A DNA stretch of 64,000 bases, from positions 1 to 64,000 of the forward strand of contig NZ_CACAYO010000005.1 in NCBI RefSeq assembly GCF_902536725.1. The letters run 5' to 3'. How positions within the stretch are numbered: the first letter of the stretch is position 1; each line of letters starts with the position of its first letter. This DNA comes from an uncultured Prochlorococcus sp. (GTDB lineage Bacteria; Cyanobacteriota; Cyanobacteriia; PCC-6307; Cyanobiaceae). Below the pieces are notes generated by a model, which saw only the letters and a program-made list of their open reading frames with translations, did no database searches and was not told the origin of the DNA. The translations under genes and the position numbers were made by a program. Shown piece after piece: positions 25,965 to 35,057 of the stretch.

Positions 25965-27256
25965 ATAGCATTGAAAGATTCGTCAAAAGCCTCGATCGTT
26001 TTATCAATTTCTTCTTCGCTGTGAGCTAATGATGTGAAACCAGCTTCGAAAGGACTTGGAGCTAAATAAATTCCTCTTCGGAGCATTTCTCTATGCAACT
26101 TACCAAAAAGTTCGGCATCATTTGTTTTGGCTTCATTAAAGTTTCTGACTGGCCCATCACATAAGAAAAAACCAAACATAGCACTTACACTTCCACCATT
26201 AATAGCTACACTGTTATTTTCTGCAGATTGAATTATTCCTTCAATTAATCTAGAAGTTATTGAATCCAGTTTATCGTATGTACCATCTTGTTTGAGTAAT
26301 TCAAGAGTTTTTATTCCAGCAGTCATTGCGAGTGGATTACCGCTCAAAGTACCTGCTTGGTAAACCGGTCCTGCAGGAGCTACCATTGACATTATTTCTT
26401 TTTTACCTCCGTATGCTCCAACAGGTAGGCCTCCACCAATTACTTTCCCAAGGGTGGTTAAATCAGGGGTTACACCAAACTTTTCTTGTGCTCCTCCATA
26501 ACTTATTCTGAATCCAGTCATTACTTCGTCAAAAACTAATAAGGATCCATTCTCAGTTGTTAATTCTCTTAATCCTTCCAAGAATCCAGGTTCCGGAGTA
26601 ATAAATCCAGCATTGCCAACAATAGGCTCAAGGATAACCCCCGAAATGGCATCAGGATTTTCAGAAAATAATTTTTTTACTGCTTCAAGGTCATTGTATG
26701 GAGCAGTAAGAGTGTTGGCAGTTGTCGTCCGTGGAACACCTGGAGAATCTGGTAAGCCTAGAGTGGCTACACCTGATCCTGCCTTCACTAAAAACATATC
26801 TGCATGACCGTGATAGCAACCATCAAATTTAATAACTTTGTCTCTTCCAGTAAATGCTCGCATAAGCCTCAAAACTGCCATGCATGCTTCAGTTCCACTA
26901 TTGACAAATCTAACCATCTCTACGGAAGGTACTGCATCGATGACCATTTCAGCAAGTTTGTTCTCTAGAACGCATGGAGCACCAAAGCTCGTGCCTTTCT
27001 CAATTGCTTCCTGTAATGCTGTTATGACTTCAGGGTGGGCATGTCCACATATAGCAGGCCCCCAACTACCTATAAAGTCAATATATCTATTTCCATCAAC
27101 ATCCCAAGCGAAGGGGCCTTTGACTCTATCAAAAACAATTGGCTGGCCTCCCACAGACTTAAAGGCTCTTACTGGAGAGCTTACTCCTCCAGGCATGAGT
27201 AGTTGGGCAGCAGAGAAAATTTCCTCTGATTTGGTGTAATTTAATATGTCAGTCAC
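25955..27256 (-). CDS. hemL: glutamate-1-semialdehyde 2,1-aminomutase
   Basis: PLP enzyme producing 5-aminolevulinate from glutamate-1-semialdehyde, the committed C5 route to haem, chlorophyll and corrin. 433 residues from a GTG start at 27256. Conserved [38 protein letters not shown], the FDEVMTGFR Asp and the PLP lysine in [18 protein letters not shown]. The 230-bp gap towards xth holds only short repeats (for example TTCTAA-A-TTAGAA at 27296-27308) and no convincing gene. Confidence 0.97.
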   Translation of the reverse strand: MTDILNYTKSEEIFSAAQLLMPGGVSSPVRAFKSVGGQPIVFDRVKGPFAWDVDGNRYIDFIGSWGPAICGHAHPEVITALQEAIEKGTSFGAPCVLENKLAEMVIDAVPSVEMVRFVNSGTEACMAVLRLMRAFTGRDKVIKFDGCYHGHADMFLVKAGSGVATLGLPDSPGVPRTTTANTLTAPYNDLEAVKKLFSENPDAISGVILEPIVGNAGFITPEPGFLEGLRELTTENGSLLVFDEVMTGFRISYGGAQEKFGVTPDLTTLGKVIGGGLPVGAYGGKKEIMSMVAPAGPVYQAGTLSGNPLAMTAGIKTLELLKQDGTYDKLDSITSRLIEGIIQSAENNSVAINGGSVSAMFGFFLCDGPVRNFNEAKTNDAELFGKLHREMLRRGIYLAPSPFEAGFTSLAHSEEEIDKTIEAFDESFNAIKK

Positions 27257-27486
27257 GATTTAGCTAAATGATGTTTTGAGAAAAATCTTGTCATGTTCTA
27301 AATTAGAAATAAGTAAAAATTTTGTCAATCAGACTGAAATTCTACATTATGATATTTTTATTGCGATAGTTTGGATTGTAAATTATTAATTTTAAAAGAA
27401 ATCATTATAAAAATACAAACCTATTTTAGATAACTCTTTATTAATAAGCGTTTCCATGCATTCAATGAGAGATTAAATTTATTTTT

Positions 27487-28332
27487 TTATATTTCGTAGA
27501 AATTAACTTCATCCTCAAAAAAATCTTCATTTAGATCGTTTAAGTTAAGTTCTATCATTACTGGGGCATGATCACTTGGCCGTAAATTACCTCTTGGTGC
27601 GCAGTCTATGACACAACTTTTAAGTTTTGATGTCAGTTCTTTGCTGATATATATATGGTCTATTCTCCAACCTTTATTTAATTCAAATGCGTTATTACGG
27701 TAATCCCACCAACTCCAATGGCCTGTATTTTTTTCAAAAATCCTGAAAGAATCTATTAATCTTTTTTTCAAAACATTATTTAGTGCATTTCTCTCTATCA
27801 CAGATGCCATTATTCCTCCTTCATATTTCTTTGGATCATGTATATCCAAGTTAGATGGAGCAACATTAAAATCACCCATTAGACAAATTAATTCTCCTTT
27901 TTTTTCTTGCTCATCCAAAAATGAAGATAAGCAATTTAACCAATTAATTTTGTATGCGAACTTACTAGATTCCAGAGAAGATCCGTTTGGCACATAGACA
28001 TTTATGATTTTTATCCCATTAATATCAGCAGAAATTAATCTTTTTTGATCAGTAAAAATTTCGGAATTTTGATTAGAGTCTTTACAACCGTTGAATCCTT
28101 TCTTGACATTTTCTGGCTTTATTTTTGAAATAATAGCTACACCGTTGTATGATTTTTGTCCGTAGATCTCTAATGAATAGCCTAATTTTTCGAAAGGTTC
28201 AACTGGGAAATTATCATCCACCACTTTTGTTTCTTGCAAACATAGAATATCTGGATTTACTTGATTAATCCAATCTATTATTTGTGAAAGTCTGGTTCTT
28301 ATTGAGTTAACATTCCAAGTTGCTATTAACAA
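27487..28332 (-). CDS. xth: exodeoxyribonuclease III / AP endonuclease
   Basis: Base-excision repair enzyme cutting 5' of abasic sites. 281 residues from a TTG start (MLIATWNVNSIRTRLSQIID). Metal and active-site motifs in order: ATWNVNSIR (Asn), CLQETKV (Glu), VYVPNGS (Tyr region), MGDFNVAP (Asp-x-Asn), WSWWDYR and the closing RIDHIYIS plus PSDHAPV (Asp-His). Divergent from the small secreted protein at 28404. Confidence 0.94.
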   Translation of the reverse strand: MLIATWNVNSIRTRLSQIIDWINQVNPDILCLQETKVVDDNFPVEPFEKLGYSLEIYGQKSYNGVAIISKIKPENVKKGFNGCKDSNQNSEIFTDQKRLISADINGIKIINVYVPNGSSLESSKFAYKINWLNCLSSFLDEQEKKGELICLMGDFNVAPSNLDIHDPKKYEGGIMASVIERNALNNVLKKRLIDSFRIFEKNTGHWSWWDYRNNAFELNKGWRIDHIYISKELTSKLKSCVIDCAPRGNLRPSDHAPVMIELNLNDLNEDFFEDEVNFYEI

Positions 28333-28403
28333 ATTTCTACCAAATTATGTAAGATTAAGTTAGCAGAAAATTTTGGCATTAAAGAACTTTGAAATTAAAT
28401 AAA

Positions 28404-28688
28404 ATGAAAAATAATTATTGCAAAATCCTGAAAATGCCAATAACATTTGTAATTTCTTTTATTTTGTTAACTTCCTTAAAAGGTGATTACCTAAATGCAC
28501 AAGATTTATTTGGAAAGTTAGAAATTGATAACTCAACAAAAACTGATGAGGACAGTCAAGTCCTTCCAACCAATCCTTTTGAAATTGTGGAAATGATTCG
28601 AAGACAAAATAGTATGAATGATGCGACTAATCCCTCTGATGCAATTGACGATGCGTTAAATTCTTTTAATAGTTTGGAGGAAAAATAA
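28404..28688 (+). CDS. small secreted or lumenal protein, function unknown
   Basis: 94 residues from ATG 28404 (an in-frame TTG at 28389 is less likely). N-terminal signal peptide (MKNNYCKILKMPITFVISFI, possible cleavage near LNA-QD), then an acidic mature part (DLFGKLEIDNSTKTDEDSQ, NPFEIVEMIRRQNSMND). No cysteine in the mature part and no known domain. First of a plus-strand run leading to larC. Confidence 0.72.
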   Translation: MKNNYCKILKMPITFVISFILLTSLKGDYLNAQDLFGKLEIDNSTKTDEDSQVLPTNPFEIVEMIRRQNSMNDATNPSDAIDDALNSFNSLEEK

Positions 28689-28727
28689 AACTTTAAAACA
28701 ATAAATTGTTATTTTCAAAATTTTAAT

Positions 28728-29312
28728 ATGTTAAAAAACCCCATACCAAAAGTTACTAACCAATTACAGCACAGAGCAATCGGTATTATTAATGGTAAAT
28801 TTACACCTCATGGAAGTGAGCAATTAAATAGAGGCTTTCTAATTGACAATAAAGGCGAAAAAATTGAAACAGTAGTACTAGGTAAAGCATTATCACTTTT
28901 AAAAAAGCATATTGATTTAAAGAAAAGCTATTATTGGATTGTTTATCCAAAGAATAAAAATACTCAAAATTTACATTTACAGGTGGCAGGTATATGGGAT
29001 CCCTATCAACTGAATGATTTCCCAACTGATTCCTCAAAAACTAACTTCTCTAAATTACTAGAAGAATTAGATCTAAAAGATAATTATTTTTCTGTTCGAG
29101 GAGAATTAGTTTTTGTCAACATTCAAAAGAAAGAAATTATTATTAAAATTTGTCCTGAAATAAAGTCAAAAAAATTAAAAAACAAAAATTTTAAATTAGT
29201 CATAAAAGGAGAAATTTCTCTTGAACTTCTTCATAGCTTTGTAAGTTTAGATTTAAACAGAGATGGAAATACTTTAAAATTAATAAAGTACGAAGTGATT
29301 GAAAAAAACTAG
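28728..29312 (+). CDS. conserved protein of unknown function
   Basis: 194 residues (MLKNPIPKVTNQLQHRAIGI ...). Predominantly beta pattern with charged loops: AIGIINGKFTPHGSEQLNRG, then YYWIVYPKNKNTQNLHLQVA and FSVRGELVFVNIQKKEIIIK; the repeated beta-strand pattern could be OB-like. Lysine-rich C terminus. No signal or membrane helix. 39 bp after the small secreted protein and 52 bp before larC. I do not recognise the family; a nucleic-acid-binding role is a guess from fold and charge. Confidence 0.72.
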   Translation: MLKNPIPKVTNQLQHRAIGIINGKFTPHGSEQLNRGFLIDNKGEKIETVVLGKALSLLKKHIDLKKSYYWIVYPKNKNTQNLHLQVAGIWDPYQLNDFPTDSSKTNFSKLLEELDLKDNYFSVRGELVFVNIQKKEIIIKICPEIKSKKLKNKNFKLVIKGEISLELLHSFVSLDLNRDGNTLKLIKYEVIEKN

Positions 29313-29364
29313 AATGAAAGGTTGATATTCAACGTAATTTTACTAGTCGGGAAATCTTTGATTT

Positions 29365-30597
29365 ATGGAAGATGTTTTAATTGAATGTTCTCCTGGTATC
29401 TCTGGAGATATGTTATTAGGAGCTTTTTATGATTTAGGGGTGCCTAAAAAAGTCATTGAACAACCACTTATTGATCTTGGATTAAAGGATTTATATCAAT
29501 TAGACTTTGAGGACTCAAAAAGTTGTTCAATCCGAGGCATAAAGACAAAGGTTGATAATCTTGATTGTAGTCCTATCAAAAGAACTTGGAAGAGTATCAA
29601 GGAACTTATCTTAAATGGCCACTTAGAAGATAAATTAAAAAAAATAATTTATGGAGTATTTGAATCTTTAGCAATTGCTGAAGGAAAAGTTCATGGCATA
29701 AAATCTGATGATGTTCATTTTCATGAAATTGGAGCTATAGATTCATTGGTGGATATCATAGGGGTATGCGCTGCAATGAATTACTTAAATCCCAAGAGGG
29801 TTTATTGCAATGAACCAATTTTGGGGAAAGGTTTTGTTCAGACTGAACATGGTAAATTATCTGTACCAGCTCCTGCTGTAATAGAGTTAGTAAGGCAAAA
29901 AAATATCAAGGTTTTATCAAAGGGGAATCTAATAGAGGGTGAACTCTCAACTCCAACTGGCATTGCTTTACTTGCTAATCTAGTCGACTATCAACAACTT
30001 CCTTCAAAATATTCTATTAACTCTTACGGAGTAGGCATTGGGAACCTAAAATTTCCATTCCCTAATTTGGTAAGAGTTTATAAAATTACTTCATTTAATA
30101 ATTCTTCTATTAACGATAATGAACAAATTAGTCCCAAGCGTGAAGAGATAATTATTCAAGAAGCATGGATTGATGACCAAACACCCGAAGATATATCTAA
30201 TTTTGTGGAGAAACTTAGAATCGAGGGAGCTTGTGACGTTTCTTATCAGACTATCAATATGAAAAAAAATAGAGTTGGATTTTCTATTCAAGCAATCTTG
30301 CCCATAGAGAAAAAAGAATTTTTTAGGCAATTATGGTTTGATTATTCCAACACTATTGGAGTTCGTGAGAGGACTCAGTCAAGATGGATATTACTTAGAC
30401 GCAGAGGAGAATGTTCAACGATTTTTGGAAATGTAAAAGTTAAACAAACTTTGAAACCAGACGGATCAATAATTATGAAACCAGAAAATGATGAGGTTTT
30501 AAGATTAAATTTAAAGCATAAAATATCAACTTACGAAATAAGAAAAATAATAAAAGAATCAAGTAAAAAATTTAAAGCATTTGAAAACTGGAAATGA
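29365..30597 (+). CDS. larC: LarC family protein (nickel-pincer cofactor / DUF111)
   Basis: LarC is a CTP-dependent nickel insertase making the nickel-pincer nucleotide of lactate racemase. 410 residues: ECSPGISGDMLLGAFYDLGV at the start, the histidine-rich DDVHFHEIGAIDSLVDIIG (about 113-133), the PVPAPAVIEL-like VPAPAVIELVR, and a C-terminal ferredoxin-like domain with IGVRERTQSRW. No larA, larB or larE lies in this window, so substrate and partner are unknown. Its stop overlaps the next gene start (ATGA). Confidence 0.86.
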   Translation: MEDVLIECSPGISGDMLLGAFYDLGVPKKVIEQPLIDLGLKDLYQLDFEDSKSCSIRGIKTKVDNLDCSPIKRTWKSIKELILNGHLEDKLKKIIYGVFESLAIAEGKVHGIKSDDVHFHEIGAIDSLVDIIGVCAAMNYLNPKRVYCNEPILGKGFVQTEHGKLSVPAPAVIELVRQKNIKVLSKGNLIEGELSTPTGIALLANLVDYQQLPSKYSINSYGVGIGNLKFPFPNLVRVYKITSFNNSSINDNEQISPKREEIIIQEAWIDDQTPEDISNFVEKLRIEGACDVSYQTINMKKNRVGFSIQAILPIEKKEFFRQLWFDYSNTIGVRERTQSRWILLRRRGECSTIFGNVKVKQTLKPDGSIIMKPENDEVLRLNLKHKISTYEIRKIIKESSKKFKAFENWK

Positions 30598-31550
30598 GAT
30601 TTAATATAAATAATCAACCACATTCAAAATTGATTAAAAAAATTAATTTTGGAAATTTAAAGAGTACTTTCTTTATTTCAAGCTTGTTATATTTTTGTAT
30701 CTATTTTTTTAATAATATTGATCAAATTTCCTTTGATATTAATTTAGAAAAAAATGGAATTAATCTATTTTTATCATTTTTATTTTGTGTTTTAAGTATT
30801 TACATGAACGCTTATGCATGGAAATATATTGTTAAATGGTTCGGGAAAGAATTTAAAAGTAATTATTTAGTTTCCTTCTATGTTTTAACCAATATTCTTA
30901 AATATGTTCCAGGAGGGGTTTGGCATTTTGTTGAAAGATTTAATTTTATAAAAAAAATAAGTAATCCACAGATTGCTTTATATTCTACGCTTATAGAACC
31001 TTATTTTATGTTGAGTGGATCTTTTCTCTTGGCATCAATGGGATTAATTTTTTCACCACTTTATTTTTTTTTAATTTTTCCTTTATTATTTCTAAATAGA
31101 AAATTTATTTTTTTGATATTAAAAATATTAGGGTCTCTCAAGGGGAAAGTATTTGAGGTTTTGAGACTTTCAAATTCAAAGGACCAATTTGAAGAGAGAA
31201 TAAATATAGTTTCTTTTTTTCCTTCTAGAGCTTTATTTCTTGAAATTGGTTTTGTTTTATCTAAATTTATTGGGTTTTATATTTGCTTAAATACTTTTTA
31301 TACAAGTAATACCCTGAACATCATATTTTTATTAGTAATTTTTTCTTTGTCATGGTCCATGGGCTTGGTAATTCCAGCAGCTCCGGGAGGAGTTGGCGTT
31401 TTTGAGGCTTGCCTCCTTTTATTTGTTGGCAAAAGCATTCCAGAAAATATAATTCTTACAAGTTTAGTTTATTTTAGGTTTATATCTACTTCGGCAGATT
31501 TGTTGTTAAGCTTACCTTTTATAATAAGAAAATTGTCTAAAAGAATTTAG
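30594..31550 (+). CDS. YbhN/UPF0104-type multi-pass membrane protein
   Basis: 318 residues with about eight hydrophobic helices. Shares with the lysylphosphatidylglycerol synthase membrane region the pattern ILKYVPGGVWHFVERF, a first-half proline/glycine motif, and a later PAAPGGVGVFEACLLLF. Relatives are lipid flippase/transferase-like; substrate unknown. Starts with a 4-bp ATGA overlap with larC and ends by overlapping the convergent permease by 4 bp. Confidence 0.82.
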   Translation: MRFNINNQPHSKLIKKINFGNLKSTFFISSLLYFCIYFFNNIDQISFDINLEKNGINLFLSFLFCVLSIYMNAYAWKYIVKWFGKEFKSNYLVSFYVLTNILKYVPGGVWHFVERFNFIKKISNPQIALYSTLIEPYFMLSGSFLLASMGLIFSPLYFFLIFPLLFLNRKFIFLILKILGSLKGKVFEVLRLSNSKDQFEERINIVSFFPSRALFLEIGFVLSKFIGFYICLNTFYTSNTLNIIFLLVIFSLSWSMGLVIPAAPGGVGVFEACLLLFVGKSIPENIILTSLVYFRFISTSADLLLSLPFIIRKLSKRI

Positions 31551-33085
31551 TGTTTTTTCTCTAAACTTGGTATCAATGTCATTGATGCAATAAGGCCTAA
31601 AGTCATGATAAGAATGGCCGGTAATATTGCCTCTACCATTCTTTCATCTCCAGCATATTGATATATTCTCACAGATAATGTATCGAAATCGAATGGTCTT
31701 AAAATAAAGGTTATGGGCAATTCTTTTATCGTGTCAACAAAAACTAAAAGTGATCCTACGAATATTGGTCCTTGGAGAAGAGGTAGATGAATTCTTTTAA
31801 TGACCCCCAGCCAATTTTCTCCTAGTCCAAGTGCCGCTTCATCAAGACTAGGAGAAATTCTCTCAAGACTTGAATCAATAGAACCCTTAGAGATAGTTAG
31901 AAATCTGACAAGATAACCCCAAATTAGTAAGCAAATAGCAATAAAATTAAATCTTGAAGAAGAAATGCTTATTAAAGATAAAGCTAATACAGTTCCTGGA
32001 ATTGCGTAACCTATTCCCGCAAGATTTGTTATAAGTCCTAGTAAAAAGCTTTTATTTGGGCGTCTGGATAAAGAAATTATTAAGGAGAATAGCATCGCTA
32101 TTAATGCAGTTAATATTCCTAGACTTATGGTCCTTAATGATAGGCTAAGTAATTCAATAGATAACCCTTTTTGAATTAGATCTATATTGAGTAGAACCCA
32201 AAAACATGGAATCCCAAATGAGAAAATTGGGGGAAATAAAGATATGATTATTGCTAAAAAAGCTCTGGTTTTGTTTAATTCCCATCCTTGAGAATCTTTT
32301 GATGCAGGATTTTCACTCCACCTCTTTGATTTTTTTCTTGATAACTTTTCGAAAATAATTAAAGTGAAAATCATTAATAAGGCTACCAAAGATAATCCAA
32401 TAGCACTTTTTGGATTACCCTCAATTATCCAATTTTCAGCTATACCAGTGGAAATACTTGGTATGTTTAATAATGCAAATGTACCTAACTCATTCATTAC
32501 TTCCATACACATTAAACTTATTCCTGTTATTAGTGCTGGCAACGCCATTGGGAAAGCAATTTTAAAGAAGCTGCTCCAAGGCCCTACTCCTAATCCTCTA
32601 CTAGCATTGATTTGATTAACTCCAAATTTATTAAAACTTTCGTTAGCAAGAATGAATACATATGGATAAGTAGAAATTGAAAGTATTAATACCCCCCACC
32701 ATAAACCAGTTACTTGATACCCAAAAATACTTCCTAAATCCTGTAAAATAGCTGTTATTAGATATGCTGGGGCAGCTAGTGGAACTAGCTGACAAATACG
32801 TAGAACTTTTCTGAACTTAAAATCACAATTTGAAAGTAACCATCCATTCAAAGTTCCTAACCCACCACCAAAAAAACTTGTCAGTATTAAAACTTTTAAA
32901 GTGCCTAATACCTCTTCTCCTCCAGCAATACCTAATGAAAAATTTCCACTAGTAATATAATCAATTCCCTCTAGAAGAAAATTGAAAATTGGAATGATTA
33001 CTAAGAGTGAAACAATAAACGAGGGGAAATAAAGAAAATTTAATTCTGTTAATGTTTTTTTAAACCCTTTAATGTGTATTTTCAA
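31547..33085 (-). CDS. ABC transporter permease, iron(III)/FutB type
   Basis: Fused double permease of the Fe3+/thiamine-type importer family, moving the substrate handed over by a periplasmic binding protein. 512 residues from a TTG start, 12 or so helices, and two EAA-like loops: NASRGLGVGPWSSFFKIAFP in the first half and EAALGLGENWLGVIKRIHLP in the second, the usual duplicated design. No binding protein or ATPase gene is adjacent. Iron is inferred from similarity to FutB/AfuB; 26 bp downstream of the CobW GTPase. Confidence 0.82.
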   Translation of the reverse strand: MKIHIKGFKKTLTELNFLYFPSFIVSLLVIIPIFNFLLEGIDYITSGNFSLGIAGGEEVLGTLKVLILTSFFGGGLGTLNGWLLSNCDFKFRKVLRICQLVPLAAPAYLITAILQDLGSIFGYQVTGLWWGVLILSISTYPYVFILANESFNKFGVNQINASRGLGVGPWSSFFKIAFPMALPALITGISLMCMEVMNELGTFALLNIPSISTGIAENWIIEGNPKSAIGLSLVALLMIFTLIIFEKLSRKKSKRWSENPASKDSQGWELNKTRAFLAIIISLFPPIFSFGIPCFWVLLNIDLIQKGLSIELLSLSLRTISLGILTALIAMLFSLIISLSRRPNKSFLLGLITNLAGIGYAIPGTVLALSLISISSSRFNFIAICLLIWGYLVRFLTISKGSIDSSLERISPSLDEAALGLGENWLGVIKRIHLPLLQGPIFVGSLLVFVDTIKELPITFILRPFDFDTLSVRIYQYAGDERMVEAILPAILIMTLGLIASMTLIPSLEKKH

Positions 33086-33111
33086 AAATTAATTAAATCC
33101 TAGTATGAACT

Positions 33112-34137
33112 CTAATCTGAATTAAATCTACATGATGACAGTTGATTTTTAATAGCTTGGTGATCTAAGTTTTTTCCAATTAATACTATTTTATTAGATT
33201 TTTCTTTTGTCCATTCCTCATCATCTAGAGAAAACCGCTTTCCAGATAGGTGAAAAATATGTTTTCTTTCACTTTCCATAAACCATAATATTCCTTTTGC
33301 TCTAAATACATTTTGTGAGATTTGATTATCTAAGAAATATTGAAACTTCCTTAAAGAAAATGGTTCAAATGTCTCATATGAAACTGAGGTAAAACCCTCT
33401 ATATTATTAATCAAATCGTGGGAATGAGAAGAGTGATCGTGGGAATGAGAAGAGTGATCGTGGGAATGAGAAGAGTGATCGTGGGAATTTTGTTCTATAT
33501 TTTTTTTATTTTTCTCGAATTCAAAAGTATCCGTCTCAAATAGACCCACGCTCATTATTGTATGTAATGCAACTTCACTATTAGTTGATCTCAAAATCCT
33601 TGGTTCTTTTTTTATTTTATTTATAAACTCCTCTATTTTCTTTAATTGTTTTTCATTTACTAAATCAGATTTATTTAGAAGAAGGATATCTCCGTATAAA
33701 ATTTGAGAATAGGCGACACTTGTATTATTAATTTCAAAATCAAAATTTTCTCCATCAATGACAGTGATTATCGAATCTAATCTTACTTTTTCTCTAAGAT
33801 CACCAGCTGCAAAAGTCATGGCTACTGGTAATGGATCTGCTAATCCAGTTGTTTCAACAATCAAATAGTCTAATTTTTCAGCTCTTTTTAAAACTTTGGA
33901 TACGGTATTTAATAATTCGCCATTGATAGAACAACATATACATCCATTATTTAATTCGATCATATCTTCTGAGCCTTCTATTATTAAGTCATTATCTATT
34001 CCGATCTCCCCAAATTCGTTGACTAAAACGGCTGTTTTAATACCAACTTGATTTTTTAAAATATGATTCAGAAGTGTAGTTTTGCCAGAACCTAAAAATC
34101 CACTAATAATAGTAACTGGCAATAAATTTTTTGACAT
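33112..34137 (-). CDS. CobW/COG0523 metal-chaperone GTPase with His repeat
   Basis: P-loop GTPase that may deliver a metal (often zinc) to client proteins. 341 residues: Walker A SGFLGSGKTTLLNHI (about 12-26), the metal site GCICCSI (CxCC, about 66-72), ETTGLADP, and NKSDLV as the G4 motif. Between the G domain and the C-terminal CobW domain lies a His-Asp-Ser repeat (SHDHSSHSHDHSSHSHDHSS...). No Zur-like operator was obvious upstream. Neighbours are a pterin dehydratase upstream and an iron-type permease downstream. Confidence 0.88.
   Translation of the reverse strand: MSKNLLPVTIISGFLGSGKTTLLNHILKNQVGIKTAVLVNEFGEIGIDNDLIIEGSEDMIELNNGCICCSINGELLNTVSKVLKRAEKLDYLIVETTGLADPLPVAMTFAAGDLREKVRLDSIITVIDGENFDFEINNTSVAYSQILYGDILLLNKSDLVNEKQLKKIEEFINKIKKEPRILRSTNSEVALHTIMSVGLFETDTFEFEKNKKNIEQNSHDHSSHSHDHSSHSHDHSSHSHDLINNIEGFTSVSYETFEPFSLRKFQYFLDNQISQNVFRAKGILWFMESERKHIFHLSGKRFSLDDEEWTKEKSNKIVLIGKNLDHQAIKNQLSSCRFNSD
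33415..33488. repeat. 21-bp tandem repeat within the CobW gene
   Basis: Three identical 21-bp copies (33415-33435, 33436-33456, 33457-33477) plus 11 bp of a fourth. Each encodes seven residues of the pattern H-D-H-S-S-H-S. Exact DNA identity in a protein repeat indicates recent copying by slippage. The length may vary among strains. Confidence 0.95.
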
Positions 34138-34166
34138 TTTGAATAGTTGAAAACAAGTTTATATTT

Positions 34167-34457
34167 TTATTTATCGAAAATTTTGTTGATTTCCGAAGCT
34201 AATGTTTGATCCAGATTCGTAATACCTCCTAGATCATGTGTATTTAATTTAATTATTACTTTTGCATAAACATTCTCCCAGTTAGGATGATGATTATATT
34301 TTTCACAGATTAAAGCAACCTTAGTCATAAAAGCAAAGGCTTCAATGAAATTAGAGAAGTTAAATTCTCTTTGGATTTGTTTAGATTTAATTTCCCAGCC
34401 AGGTATTTTGACAACTAATTCATTCAATTCTTCATCTTGCAAAATGTAGGGTTCCAT
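34167..34457 (-). CDS. pterin-4a-carbinolamine dehydratase
   Basis: Dehydrates 4a-hydroxy-tetrahydropterins; also described as a transcription coactivator (DCoH) in animals. 96 residues, typical length. The catalytic motif is EKYNHHPNWENVYAKVIIKL with THDLGGITNLD following (two adjacent His and the later His/Asp). No aromatic hydroxylase is seen nearby, so its role here may be in folate or molybdopterin metabolism. 29 bp upstream of the CobW gene on the same strand. Confidence 0.92.
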   Translation of the reverse strand: MEPYILQDEELNELVVKIPGWEIKSKQIQREFNFSNFIEAFAFMTKVALICEKYNHHPNWENVYAKVIIKLNTHDLGGITNLDQTLASEINKIFDK

Positions 34458-34493
34458 TAAATAAGAAATCTGACTTATTACATTATAAATATC

Positions 34494-34949
34494 TTACTTT
34501 TTCTCACCAATTATATGTACATTTATGATTCTTTCCTTTTGATCAAATCTATGTTCCCATAAATAAACTGCTTGCCATGTGCCAAGAATAATTTTCCCGT
34601 CTTGAAAACTCAAAGATAAACAAGTGTTTGTTAGGGATGTTTTAATATGAGCTGGCATATCGTCAGCCCCTTCTTGATAATGTTTATAGGATATTTCTTC
34701 TCTATTTTTTGATAAGGTTAAGTAGGAATCATTGGGAACTATCGATTGCATATACTTTTTTAGGTCCCTCAGTACATTTGGATCTGCGTTCTCATTAATA
34801 GTTAAACTGCAACTTGTATGAAGTGAAGTTAAATTTAAAATTCCGGAATGAAAATTATTTTTTTCAACACATAAATTTAAATCATAAGTTATGTCAATAA
34901 AACCCTCGCCATGGGTTAGGAATTTTATTTTTGAAAATATTTGTTCCAT
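34494..34949 (-). CDS. YjbQ/UPF0047 family protein
   Basis: 151 residues. The family signature is present: LTSLHTSCSLTINENADPNV near residue 38-57, then HYQEGADDMPAHIKTSL and the closing LGTWQAVYLWEHR. Members have weak thiamine-phosphate-synthase activity in some bacteria; the physiological reaction is not settled. First gene of the minus-strand run YjbQ, pterin dehydratase, CobW, permease. Confidence 0.9.
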   Translation of the reverse strand: MEQIFSKIKFLTHGEGFIDITYDLNLCVEKNNFHSGILNLTSLHTSCSLTINENADPNVLRDLKKYMQSIVPNDSYLTLSKNREEISYKHYQEGADDMPAHIKTSLTNTCLSLSFQDGKIILGTWQAVYLWEHRFDQKERIINVHIIGEKK

Positions 34950-35021
34950 ATAAGTTAAAACTTAATTAATCAATATCCTATTATGGATAAAGATGCATAA
35001 TTTACTGCAGACATTAAAATT

Positions 35022-35037
35022 TTTATCTTAAGATAAA
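35022..35037. promoter_or_regulatory. 16-bp perfect palindrome in the divergent YjbQ / M32 promoter region
   Basis: TTTATCTTAAGATAAA lies in the 108-bp gap between two divergent genes and ends 20 bp before the M32 start. A palindrome of this length is expected a few times by chance in 64 kb of such AT-rich DNA, so only its intergenic position makes it a candidate operator. Confidence 0.3.
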
Positions 35038-35057
35038 TTTAATTTCCATTTAAATCT

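Noticed and set aside
26838-27239. 133-codon plus-strand frame opposite hemL
   Set aside because: Antisense shadow of a strongly conserved enzyme; no recognisable motif.
33415-33488. Direct repeats as a possible CRISPR array
   Set aside because: Copies are contiguous with no spacers, are in frame, and encode a His-rich loop.
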